64,000 bases of DNA, from NCBI GenBank assembly GCA_034440635.1, contig JAOTON010001566.1, positions 279,001 through 343,000 of the forward strand, given 5' to 3'. Source of the stretch: Lepas anatifera (lineage: Eukaryota > Arthropoda > Thecostraca > Lepadidae). Below the pieces are notes generated by a model that did not search any database, was not told the DNA's origin, and saw only the letters and a list, made by a program, of their open reading frames with translations. How positions within the stretch are numbered: position 1 is the stretch's first letter; every line of letters begins with the position of its first letter. Both the position numbers and the translations under genes were made by a program. This document shows positions 49,401-59,540 of the stretch, in pieces.

Positions 49401-49932
49401 TTAAGCGAATCCATGCAAAGGGCCCATTTGCCAAAATGTGAGGGTAGGTACCTAATTGTGCTCTGGTGAGCGCACAAAAATATTGAATTAGGCCATTATC
49501 TCATACCATGCTAGGTAAATGACACGAAAGAAATTGGCATTAGTATAAGAGAAAATGGGGCGTGGCTACCACCCTTTTCATCTGGAGTGCCTGCACCTCA
49601 TTTTAAGGTGGCATTCCTGTATTCATTGATGGTCAAATGCAGCATTCACACAGAGAATTTTTTAGTACCCTCTGTACTACTTGAACTCTTTTTTTATAAC
49701 TCAGTAGCCTGGGGCTGCTAAGCTAAGTCTTAATCCGGGAGTGAAATCGGACACACCAAATAAAGTGATTCACCAAAGTACATTTTGCAGTGTCAATGTA
49801 TTTGTCATGTTTTTCACTCTCCAATTGATACTGCATGGACTCCATGGCTATATTAGATTAGAGTACTAACAACATGCAAGCAAGAGGTAAGATAACCGTT
49901 ATCTTAGATTAATACCTTGGTGGCTCTTCATC
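46406..49932. other. Unassigned non-coding DNA
   Basis: It contains the AGGTCA palindrome at 46616-46640, a GC-rich island at about 46660-46930 and a smaller one at 48705-48800. No protein family was recognised in the frames. Confidence 0.45.
46616..46640. promoter_or_regulatory. Perfect palindrome of two extended nuclear-receptor half-sites
   Basis: TGACCTTGACC, a 3-nt AAA spacer and GGTCAAGGTCA form two perfect 11-bp inverted arms. Each arm contains TCAAGGTCA, the extended half-site bound by FTZ-F1/SF-1 and ERR-type nuclear receptors. It lies 20 bp before a CpG-rich island. Whether it is a regulatory site or a relic of the AGGTCA-rich repeats at 53-57 kb is open. Confidence 0.4.
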
Positions 49933-50090
49933 CAGTACCTAATTGGAAAAATGAGAGTTTCCTAACACCAGGTGGTACTACATCTAACATCCAAGTTGGT
50001 GTAAGTAACCCCTGATCAAAATTGTGGGTACTTAATCTAGTACCTATTTTGGAAAAGGAGAGTTTTCTAACACCAGGTGGTACTGCATGG
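49933..50090. repeat. Direct duplication, about 50 bp, spaced about 105 bp
   Basis: AGTACCTAATTGGAAAAATG...CTAACACCAGGTGGTACT (from about 49935) recurs as AGTACCTATTTTGGAAAAGG...CTAACACCAGGTGGTACTGC (from about 50039). The intervening DNA is partly similar too. Confidence 0.75.
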
Positions 50091-51094
50091 AGTATTCATT
50101 CGATGTGTTCAATCCCCTTTGGAATACTTCGGTGTGAAGACAGAAAAATTGCGCCAACTTTAGTGCAATAAAGGTGGTAGGTTACCCTCTATTGAGTTCT
50201 TTCTTTGAACCAAGCGACTTTTTGCATCTTCCAGCGCCATTTTCCTGCAGTGACTGGCAGACGGAAGCTCAGCCCGTGGAAAATTTGGCAAAAGGTGAGA
50301 GTTGGCATCTGTTTTGTGATTGAACAGGGTTAGGTGCATTAGGTACCAGTTATCTCTTGACATCCTTTGTGTATGGCATCTTCATCATTAGACTAGCCAA
50401 ATTATAACCGGCGTAATTGTGTATACAAGCACGTCCATGAAACCTAAACTGAAAACATGGTAATGCTTCAAAGATTATGGTTAGGTAATGCATTTGACTG
50501 ATTTGCCTGCTTCTGGATTGAATGCAAAATCTGAAGCCCACGTAACTTCCATTAATGAGTTTTTAAAGGTCTACATGAAACCATTTCTAGGTAGGTGCTC
50601 GGTAACTACAAATAATGTTGAAACTCCAACAATATTTAAAACTTCCTACGGGGCAGAGATGATGATTCTATTTCTGTAGGGGCATTCTACAATCACCCAG
50701 CATTTGTTATTTTAAGATCACATGCTTCTATTTGGCTTCCTGATTCTAAGAAGGGCGTGTTTATTTAGAAAACAGTTAATGATACAAGAAAATTATGTTA
50801 ACCTGTCAGAGTACCCTTTTTCTAAGTCGAGCACCACCGAATAAAAAAAAACCTACCCTTGCTTGTAGCTAGACTCATAAGCGTAGGTACATACGTCCAA
50901 AACATTAGGGATGAAGTCTTATCTTAGAGATATTTATTTTCAGTCAACGCCATTTATCTAATAATTAAACATAATTAATATTGGGGGCATGACCCCTTTG
51001 GGTTTCTCTACTCTTACGACTATAGGTAAACTAGGAAATGCCGCTATGCTATCTTTGTGGCTCTTAGTATTGTTTTAAATTTGGGCACCCCCAA
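50091..51094. other. Unassigned AT-rich DNA
   Basis: No gene or repeat is identified here. Confidence 0.5.
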
Positions 51095-51450
51095 TTATTA
51101 ACCCGCGCCCCGGTGGGCCTCCGAATCACCTTCTCCCTGGTGATTATGGGGGTTTATGTTATGGGGGGCCAAAGCTGGTCTTGAATTTTTCGTAAGGCCC
51201 CAAGAGTAAGGTCCCGGAGGGGGATGGGGCCGAGTTTATTTCGGAGGGCCAAAGGTTGTTTTGGGAGTCCCCAGATTCGGCCTCGGAGTCCTTCAGAGTT
51301 GGTCTCGGGGGCCTGAAGGCTTGATCTCGGGGCCCAAAAGTTTTTCTCGGGCGTGGGGCAAGGTTTTTCCTCAAGGGGCCAAACACTTTTTCTCAGGAGG
51401 CCCCCGAATTGGTTTCGAGAGGGGGGGCAAAGTGCTTATCTCGAGGGCAC
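51095..51450. repeat. Degenerate tandem repeat headed by AACCCGCGCCCCGGTGGG
   Basis: The head phrase recurs at 55021 and 56903. It is followed here by about ten degenerate units of roughly 25-28 bp on the pattern TCGGGGGCC-(C)AAAG-TTGTTTT. The plus- and minus-strand frames through it are repeat artefacts. Confidence 0.75.
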
Positions 51451-52575
51451 CACAGAGATGATTCCCGTGTCACAAGGAAAATAATAAAGGGATAACACGT
51501 GTTATTTAGCTAAATAGACCTTGAAACAAAACAAAAAATAGGTAAAAACAGCCAATATAAGTCACGTAAAGTTACGTCGTACGTTATATTTATTTGACTT
51601 GTCTTAAACCACAAATTCTTTCTCTACATGCATGATGTTGTCAGGTCACTAATACGCCGCGGTGCTAAGTTAGTCTTATTTTGCGCCACAATAAGGAACG
51701 GTTATAGTGCCACGTGGTGACAAGTGCCGGTGCAAAGGCTAATCTCTAGCAGCAAATAGCCGACTGTTTGCATTGCGCGCAGGGCCCGGACGTCGAATCA
51801 TTTGAAGGATGCTCACACAGAATCCTGAGGAAGCGGGAAGATTTAAGGACGGCTGATTGGTTCTGGACAGAATTAACTCCCTTTTAATATCCATCGACAA
51901 TATGCAAGCTGCGAGGTCAGCTCAGCTCAACTGGGGTGTCTTTTTGTAATCTGCAAGATTAAAAATATCTAGAAAAGACCAGCAGAAACGAATATGAAGC
52001 TCATAGTTTTAGAACCAGCTTACTCTCAATTTCAGTGCCATGTATATGTTGTCCCTTGAAACGAAAAAGCTGTTCCAGTGAGCCGTGGCTGCGTTTTTGT
52101 ATTGTGCTCTATATGATTAAAGCTGTGCAGTGTTACCTTGATCGAATTATCGAATCACCTTAAATATACTTCTTCAAGTACCTCTTTGTTTCACGAAGGA
52201 GAGTAGGTATTGGATTGTATTGATTGAGTACATTTTAAGCACTACTTTCAGTGCCCTTCAGACACCTTCGTAGGGTACTAGCGTTAGTACCTAAAATGGA
52301 AGTACCCTAGGAGGCCTCATTTTTGGCACGGAACCAAACGGGGGTACTAATCGCAAAAGTACCCATTTTGGTGTACCTGCAAAAGTGTACTACGGGAAGT
52401 ACAACCAGCTGTAACAAAAGAGGCGTAGTAAAAGTACTCATGTTATCTGACGAGTACCAAAAATGTCCGAAAAGCGTTCATAGTATACTGAATTAAGTAT
52501 CCAGAGAATACTGATTTTTGGCACGAGCAAAGTGTTCCGTGGGGTATAAATTTTTCTCTGTGTGTTCCATGTCAC
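51451..52575. other. Unassigned non-coding DNA
   Basis: A cluster of GTAC-containing phrases (AGTACC, GGTACT) fills 52275-52505. It is a low-complexity stretch without clear periodicity. No gene is seen. Confidence 0.45.
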
Positions 52576-52780
52576 AATTGATGGTTAAATGCGGTAAAAT
52601 TAATAATATTGTCATTGGCAGGGGGTAACCATGTGCTTCTTATGGACATTACTTGGCTAAACGACGCTGCAGAGAGGGTCGGTTACATCTCACTTATGTC
52701 AAGTAACGTTCTTAGAGAGTACATGGTTACCCCCCTGGTCATGGCAATATTCTTCATTCTACCGCCTTCGACCATCAATT
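52576..52780. mobile_element. MITE-like element with about 59-bp terminal inverted repeats
   Basis: The left arm 52576-52634 and right arm 52721-52780 are reverse complements with few mismatches: AATTGATGGT against ACCATCAATT, AATATTGTCATTGGCAGGGG against CCCCTGGTCATGGCAATATT, and GGTAACCATGT against ACATGGTTACC. The core is 86 bp. No target duplication was found. It contains a short chance frame. Confidence 0.75.
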
Positions 52781-53087
52781 TCAGATTTTCAGGCACCATG
52801 CAAATGCAGAAGGAATGCGTTCCTTTTGTTCCTTCTAATTGATTCTCTCCAATGGCACAGCACCAGACGTGTTTTTACACTTTTCCTCTCTCCTGTCTCC
52901 TTGCTTTTCACAGAAACATAATATTTTCGGTCTGACATAAAGTCGCTAACCACATCACATCTGTAGAGTTTCCCACACTTTTTTCCGCCAGTGTCTTAGC
53001 TAAGGGCCTTTTTGGGCCCAGGATTTGGTTCAGCAAGACATCCTGCTAACGCATAAAGCTTCTTCGTTCATCTGGCTTGATGCACGA
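52781..53087. other. Short unassigned stretch
   Basis: No feature is seen. It ends in ATGCACGA (53080-53087), the target-site copy of the next element. Confidence 0.5.
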
Positions 53088-53428
53088 CAGGGGCGGATCC
53101 AGGAGGGGGGGCAGTGGGGGCAGCTGCCCCCTGGGCTTGGGGTGGCGCCCCGTGCCGCCCCAAGCCCAGCCGCGTTGGCAGGCAAGCACCGGCGGTGGGC
53201 GCCAATTTTGATGTTCCCTCCGAGTTTTCTCGAAGGGTTCTAGGAGTTTCATTGAAATTTCAGAGGGTTCTAGAGGGTTTTATAGGTGTTTTTAAGATAT
53301 AAAGTTGTTTTTGCCTATGCTTGGTGCACCTGGCGCCTACAATCACGACCACATGGCGCCCCCATTCCGGAAAAACGGCACCTTCCTGAACCTGCTGCCC
53401 CCTGGGAAAAATCCTGGATCCGCCCCTG
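53088..53428. mobile_element. hAT-like transposon (341 bp) with perfect ends and target duplication
   Basis: The ends CAGGGGCGGATCCAGG and CCTGGATCCGCCCCTG are perfect 16-bp inverted repeats. The octamer ATGCACGA occurs directly on both sides (53080-53087 and 53429-53436). This is the clearest evidence in the window, together with 58155-58421, that the common terminus belongs to an 8-bp-duplicating (hAT-type) transposon. The interior is GC-rich and non-coding. Confidence 0.95.
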
Positions 53429-53619
53429 ATGCACGATGCCACTTTTCCGGCTATGGGAATTCCCAAAAGTGTACCCAATTAGAAGGAAATGAGATAAGAC
53501 AGTCAGTAAATCTGATTAAAGCATACCTATTCAAAATCAGATGCGCTAACGTTGAGCAAAATCTGTGAAATTTAGGCCACTCAACAAACAAATACCTACT
53601 TGTTTCGAGCGGCGAGACC
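53429..53619. other. Short unassigned stretch
   Basis: Nothing is recognised here. Confidence 0.5.
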
Positions 53620-55020
53620 TTTGCATTGACCTTTGACCACCAAAGTTTAAAAATACCTCAATATTTCATGGTTTGCCTATCTGCCATCTTCGAAAAATGA
53701 ATTGGCTCCTCTTCATGACCCGGTGTCAGCCAGCATACAAAATGTCTGAACATAGCTGTTCATATGCGTGAAAACATATCGATGATTTGTTACCTTTGAA
53801 AAGTAAGTTAATGCTTTCACATGTAAAGCCATACCCGCTGGCTATTAACACCCGCACTGGGGTCTGGACTACGGCACTGAGGGGGCCTGGTGCCCCTAGA
53901 TCTCGAACTAGAGGGTTGAAAACGCCACTTGGTAGGTGGGTGGGGGCTTGGTGATCACATGATGACCAATTTTCATTGACCTGGTCATATTTGGTAACGA
54001 GGTCGTAAGGTCAATATTGGCCATGCTGGTATCGATTGATAAATGCTGTGTTATGCGGAAAGCGATGCTGGCGGACGGTCGAAGAGGTCTCAAGAGCTTC
54101 CCACAACTTTGGGTAGGTTTCGGTTTGACCTTTAGTCCTGGTATACTACTTTTATTTACCTTTGATAACACTGTAGCCACTTTTGGGGGAAATGAAATTG
54201 ACCTTTCCATGCCTTGACTTGACCTTTGACCTTGACCTTTGTATTGGTCCTACCTAAGACGTTAGCATATATGTCGACGGGTACCTTTTGCCGGACGGCG
54301 TGTGTGACCTTGAAGTGCGATATGACCTTGACCTGTGACCTTTGACCTTGACCTTGACTTTCGTAGTGACCTTGAATAGTCCCGCTTTATGCGTTTGACG
54401 TCCCTGGTCTTCATGCGCTACTGGTCCACGGCGTTTACGGCGATCTCAAATGGGTCTGACTTTAAAGCCTATAAGTCAAAATTTTCGTTTTAAGGTTCCC
54501 ATCGACGCGCTATTAAATTCTGTAATGTGGCGTTCTTTTCGCTGCAGCTTCTCCCCACCTCGGAAAACGGTGGGCCTCCGGCCCCTTGTTAAAAGTCCAC
54601 CCATCGAACATACCACATACCAATCTTCATCCAAATCGGACGAATACAAAACAAAATCACGAATAATGATACAAGTCTCACAGCAAGCAAATGTCCGTTT
54701 ATAGCCTCAGGGCACGTTCCGTCAACGACGACTGTAGACAAAAGGTGAAATGTTCGACCATGAATTTGTGAATTGCCCATCCCAATTTTTCTTGGGAGTC
54801 TAGATGTGCATGTATTGCCATGTTGTCAATGCTATTTGGAAAAAATCGTTCCGTGCAAAATTAGTCAAAACAACATTTTTAGGGTTTGATCTTCGGAGGT
54901 CAAAAGTCACTTGGAGGTCATGGACAAAAATGACCCACATCTGGTAGAGCAATCGATTTTCTATACTTGGGCACCAACTGCACTGTTTTGTCTTGATTAA
55001 AACTAGAGTTATATATGGTT

Positions 55021-55972
55021 TAACCCGCGCCCCGGTGGGGGTGGGGGAAGTGTTTGAACACCCCTCTCGAACTCGGCCCTTTGCAGGATAGCGAAAAAAA
55101 CGCGAAAGCTGGTGGATACATGCAAATCCACGAGGAAACTATATCGATCATTTTTTGGCTCATGTCAATATTGAGGTCATGACAGGTCAAAGAAGGTGAC
55201 GTTTTGAGTATAGTTTTTGGGCCCTAGCATCTGAAATAGTTGAGTTAGAATATTTTTTAGGCACTATTCGCTTACCCTCGTCACGAAAAATTGAATGATG
55301 TATAATATGACCATACTAGGTCAAAACACAAAAATTACCGGACCTCATGTCAGGTCAAGGTCACTTTTTAACCTGGCATAGTCAATACGCATATCAATCG
55401 ACTCCTTGCAATAGCAATCCAAACGCAATGGTATCAATATAAAAGCTGCATCATCATTTCCTGCAAAGTTCTTGAACTAAGTCTGAAAACTACTTAAGTA
55501 GCCCCAGATGACCTCTCAGAGGTCACAGGTAAAAATTGCAGCATGAACCTGGGAAGGGGCCCAGGATACTACGATTTGGAGATTATGAAGGTATTCTCAG
55601 ATGTATCTACACAAATACAGCCCAATTCCAATTCCCATGTATTTCCAATGGAGAGGTCATAATCCGTACTTGGCCTTAGGTCATCGATATGAAAAATCCC
55701 GGACTGCATTTTGTAGCACTCGGTGGGCCCATTGAGTGGTATAAGTTTCAATCCATTTCTTACTTATGCCACCTTAAACATTTTTGGTGGTAATGTCACT
55801 TGACCTGCACTGGTGCCCTGACCTGAGATGACCCAACCTTAAAATTTTGAGGGCAAGTTGTGGAATTGATCAAGGATAAGGTGTGCCAAAAACGGCGGCG
55901 CGAAGCGCCGCCGTTTTTTCCTGCCGCCGTAAAAATCTGACGCGCTGTTCAAACACCCCCACCGGGGCGAAG
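55021..55972. mobile_element. TIR-bounded non-autonomous element in the AGGTCA-rich block
   Basis: The left end reads CGCCCCGGTGGGGG and, after nine extra bases, TGTTTGAACA (55028-55060). The right end reads TGTTCAAACA then CCCCCACCGGGGCG (55946-55969). These are inverted copies about 0.95 kb apart. The head AACCCGCGCCCCGGTGGG is shared with 51095 and, slightly altered, 56903. No target duplication or transposase was identified, so the superfamily is unknown. Confidence 0.65.
55888..55918. other. Perfect 14-bp GC-rich hairpin followed by T
   Basis: AAAAACGGCGGCGC and GCGCCGCCGTTTTT pair perfectly around a GAA loop. It sits about 30 bp inside the right end of the 55021-55972 element. A hairpin near one end is a feature of Helitrons, but no CTRR terminus follows at the expected distance. 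Its role is unknown. Confidence 0.85.
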
Positions 55973-56660
55973 GTAGCAATGCTAGCGAAAGATAGCAATG
56001 CAGGCGAAATTGTGTAACCTAAGATGACCGCTATCTCTGACTACAGAGGTCACAGAAGGCTACAATTTGGTGGGTAGTGATATTTCTATTGGCACTATCC
56101 CTCCACCAATTTCATAAAAATCGAAGACAATGACTACACTTCTTGGGCGATTTTGCATTTGTGCCATAATAAAATCAGACTCATACGGAATTGCAATGGA
56201 TTTATTTTTCAAAATGCGTTTGGATAAGGCATATTTAATCAGGGCGTAATTGATTTTTCTAACCTAAATCAAAGATTTCTGCCTACAAAATCCATCACCA
56301 GGGAAAATCTATAGCTTTCTTAAGAATATATGAAGCATCTCTAACATTGAAATTAAATGATTTGGACTGTGGCTTGGGTGTTCTTATTTTTCAAGTTCAT
56401 AAACCCGTAAGAGCTTAAGGAGGTACTGAATTTACTCCTTCCTCCAGTTGAATAAAATACATTCCTTTGCATGAATACTTACATTGGGAGAATATCTGGA
56501 TAAGATGCGAAAACTGGATTATGGTGCGCAAAAGCAATGTTGCTGTCAGTTCTGTCAGGTGTAGGTGTATCTTTCTCGGGCGTTAGGGGAGCGCAATACA
56601 CACTTTCCTGCTATGTGTTTTGGCTTTCTGTCTTCGCTGCAAGTCAGAGATCATTGAAAA

Positions 56661-56800
56661 CAGTACCGAATCCAGGACTTTTGGGGAGGGGGGCACGGGG
56701 GACAATCTCGAATCAGCCTCCGGCTACGCATTTTCTATGAGCACTCTGCCATTTCGGGGGTGTGGCTTGACCCCCCTAGCCCCCTTGTATTATGCCACTG
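56661..56800 (-). mobile_element. hAT-like short transposon (140 bp)
   Basis: The ends are CAGTACCGAATCCAGG and TATTATGCCACTG. The flanks ATTGAAAA (56653-56660) and GTTGAGAA (56801-56808) match at 6 of 8 positions. The interior, read on the minus strand (CCCGAAATGGCAGAGTGC), places it in the 39985-40143 family in the opposite orientation. Confidence 0.75.
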
Positions 56801-57450
56801 GTTGAGAATCTGAGTGAAAAATGCCTACAGATCCAACTAACACGTTATGTATACACGAAAGGGTAAGTTTGAGTCTGAGGGAAAACATGAACCATGCTGG
56901 TTTTAACCCGCGCCCCACTGGGGATCAGGCTCCACCTTCGGCCCACCGGGGCCATCGATGGGCCCCCTCTAACTCCGAAAATATGGGGGTTAGCGGAAAT
57001 CTTCAAAGTGCATTAGAAACCTCGCATGAACTCAGTACGAAACTATTCTGCATGTTTAAGCGCTCAGGTCAAAGTTTTGACCTCCAGTTCAAGTAAGGTG
57101 ACGATAGGCTATTTTCACTCAAATATGCAATGCTTAAGAAAACTGGGCATAACTCTTATGCCATTAGAGCTATTGAGATCTGGTAAAGTAAATTTGATAG
57201 GAAAATGTCATACCTTTTTCAACTATGTGGAATGTAATGACCTCCCGTCAGTGGTTTAACCTCCAGAGGTCACCACGTGACCTAATATGACCTGAGGTCA
57301 TGAAAGGTCAGAAAGTGACCCTGCCGTATATCAAATGAAAGCCAGTGACGAGACATACACGCGATGATGTTTGATTCAGCGCTTTAGCTTAATTAGGTCA
57401 AAAGGTATTGTCAAAATACTGTTTTGACTCCTGGTGACTTTGGATGACCT

Positions 57451-57582
57451 CGGAGAGTTCAAAGGGAAAATATGGCCCCTGGGATCCGTGAAAGGGTGTC
57501 CAAGAACGTTTTTCTGAGCAATCTGAGTATTTGCAATCATTTTTGTGACTTTGCATCATTGACGTGCCCCCTGTGCCCCCCC
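57451..57582. other. Short unassigned stretch
   Basis: Nothing is seen except the C-run at its right end, which is the target of the next insertion. Confidence 0.4.
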
Positions 57583-57965
57583 CAGTGGCGGATCTAGCCG
57601 GTCGGTTTGGGAGGGGCAAACCAAAGTCGAAAAGCAAAAAAAAACGTCACGCAGTGCAAAACAGCACTACAATATGACTTCCCAGTAAAATTTTCGGTAT
57701 GTGAGGCGAAAAGCAAAAAAAAACGTCACCGGGTGAAAAATATGGGCCCAAGATACTTTTTCCCTCTCCAAGGCCCCAAATTTCCACTGAACTTAAGTGG
57801 TTCTGTTTGAAGTCAAGAGTTGAGGCACCAAAATCTTGCTTTCAGACTAAAAAGGAGTCGGGGAAAAAAGGAGGTCGATCGCTTTGGGGGGCAAAAACAT
57901 AATTTTAACCCATGCTTTTCCGTTTGGGGGGCAAATGGCTTTTTGCCTCCCTGGATCCGCCACTG
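57583..57965 (+). mobile_element. hAT-like transposon, GTCACG-rich family, copy 2
   Basis: This 383-bp element has ends CAGTGGCGGATCTAG and CTGGATCCGCCACTG. The flanks GCCCCCCC (57575-57582) and CCTCCCCC (57966-57973) match at 6 of 8 positions, though in low-complexity DNA. It is the inverse of 29443-29819. It contains a repeated GCGAAAAGCAAAAAAAAACG unit before each GTCACG block. Confidence 0.85.
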
Positions 57966-58079
57966 CCTCCCCCTGGCTGCGCCCCCTGCCCGTACACTGT
58001 GAAAAACCTGGATCTGCGTGAGACATTTGAACATAAATCTTTCTCTGATATTTGAGCAAAGATAGAATGAATATGAAAT

Positions 58080-58083
<4 letters not shown>

Positions 58084-58152
<69 letters not shown>
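58084..58152. repeat. TA dinucleotide microsatellite (about 69 nt)
   Basis: This is an uninterrupted TA run. The hAT-like element at 58155 inserted into its right edge, and the run supplies most of the target duplication. Confidence 0.95.
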
Positions 58153-58154
<2 letters not shown>

Positions 58155-58421
58155 CATAGGCGGATCCAGGATTGCCGATCAGGGGGGCACCTTCCCGGGG
58201 GGCACCATCCGGACGGAGGGGGCGCCATCCGGACCAGGGGGGCGCCACTTATGACCGGCAAAAGCTATCAGGTGGGCGCCAAATCCTATCGGTGGGCGCC
58301 GACTTTCGCATCCTGGGGGGGTGGGAAGCGACATTTCAGGGGGCGCCATCGACCTTTCAGGGGGCGCCGAGGGTCGATCGCGGGGCACGTGCCCCTCCCC
58401 TGCCCCCTGGATCCGCCTATG
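58155..58421. mobile_element. GGCGCC-family hAT-like transposon with perfect ends (267 bp)
   Basis: The ends CATAGGCGGATCCAGG and CCTGGATCCGCCTATG are perfect inverted repeats. The octamer ATATATGA flanks both sides (58147-58154 and 58422-58429), though the left copy lies at a TA microsatellite edge. The interior repeats GGGCGCC with TTTCAGGGGGCGCC units. It is the best copy of the family also found at 5263, 6748, 24080 and 40246. Confidence 0.95.
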
Positions 58422-59181
58422 ATATATGACATGCATAAGTCAAGTGAACCATACTTGCAGGTACGGACTGGACTGGATGAGTCGGACTTCTCAATGGCAG
58501 GAAGCGGCATCTCTAGTAGTTGACCTGTTCAAGAATGGTGCATTTTCATAGCGATACTCTATGCCTTGGTTGAAGTATAATTTCGTTATTTATTGAATTT
58601 TGATAAAAATAAAAAAAGCTTAGAAAACTCTGAACTATTTAATGAACCAAACTTATTTTTACATTAGAATTTTGATACAAGACATGCAAAATAAAGGCAT
58701 TTTTGACGCAGCTGTGACATTGCCGGCATGCATCGGCCTTTACTGTGGCGCAACTGAGCCAAATTGCGGAATTGAGGTATGAAGGGCGCTTTTATTTGGC
58801 ATGTTTCAAATATTTCATTTCATAATTTTGCATATAATTTTTTAGATTATGCTTTGCTTATTTACTCATTTATGCCCACCGGCTCTGTGCAATTCTGTGC
58901 AATCATTGCATGATCATCCCTGGGACAAAGTTGCTTAGGCTGGAGCCAGTTGGTTGGCGAGTCTGATTAGTACATGCAAATACATAGATGCCCGAGCTGG
59001 GTGGACAAATTTAGATTTTAGTGCTTATTAGATATATGGTAGGAAAGTAAATATTTGCCCTTATTTTTCACTTCTTATTTAGCCTGTCTTCAGCAGAGCT
59101 GTATAACACTGCTGATCTAATGTAGAGATCAAAACTGATGCATGCTGTTTCACATATGTTTTTAGTTCATATCAATATCAT
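58422..59181. other. Unassigned AT-rich DNA
   Basis: I see no gene here. It ends in the target-site copy AATATCAT (59174-59181). Confidence 0.5.
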
Positions 59182-59540
59182 CCAGTGTGCAAAGTATGGC
59201 ATTTTCGACAATATCTTGTTGGTATGAGTGCCCTTGGAGACAGGAGCAAGTGGTGCAAATTTTATCAACCTGGTGCGAATTTGTGAGACTGGTGCAAGGA
59301 AGGTGACACTGAAAACCAAACAAATAATGACTGAATGGTTATAAAGACACAGGAGGGGTCCTTAGAAAAAGTCCTTAACTAACTAATAAGAGAGACAGTA
59401 TTGCATTGTGTGGGTAGGAATAGGCACATTTTTTCCCTGGTAATATGACAGGTTGGTGCGAATTTTTGGTGGCTGGCTGTGCGAGAATTTTAGATGGCTG
59501 GTGCGGCTTGTCTGGCCTGCTGCCATACTTTGCAGACTGG
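59182..59540 (+). mobile_element. hAT-like transposon, second family, copy 2
   Basis: This 359-bp element has ends CCAGTGTGCAAAGTATGG and CCATACTTTGCAGACTGG and a perfect 8-bp duplication AATATCAT (59174-59181 and 59541-59548). It is collinear with the reverse complement of 25971-26333. The interior repeats GGTGCGAATTT/GTGGCTGG phrases and has no coding capacity. Confidence 0.92.

Larger units (their letters stand above)
53620..57450. repeat. Repeat block very rich in AGGTCA/TGACCT hexamers
   Basis: Dozens of TGACCT/AGGTCA hexamers occur here, often in runs such as TGACCTTTGACC, TGACCTTGACCTGTGACC (54320-54360) and AGGTCACCACGTGACCT (57265). Phrases like 'caatcttcatccaaatcgga' and 'aatttcataaaaatcga' are typical of dispersed non-coding repeats of invertebrates. 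The block includes a TIR-bounded element (55021-55972) and a later hAT-like insertion (56661-56800). It is probably several copies of one transposon family rather than a gene. No frame encodes a recognisable protein. Confidence 0.65.

Noticed and set aside
55888..55918. Rho-independent terminator
   Set aside because: The shape fits a GC hairpin plus T-run, but this is animal DNA inside a transposon, so a bacterial-type terminator is not meaningful.
55021..55972. Helitron
   Set aside because: A hairpin is present near one end, but there is no 5' TC / 3' CTRR pair at the right spacing, and the element has inverted ends, which Helitrons lack.
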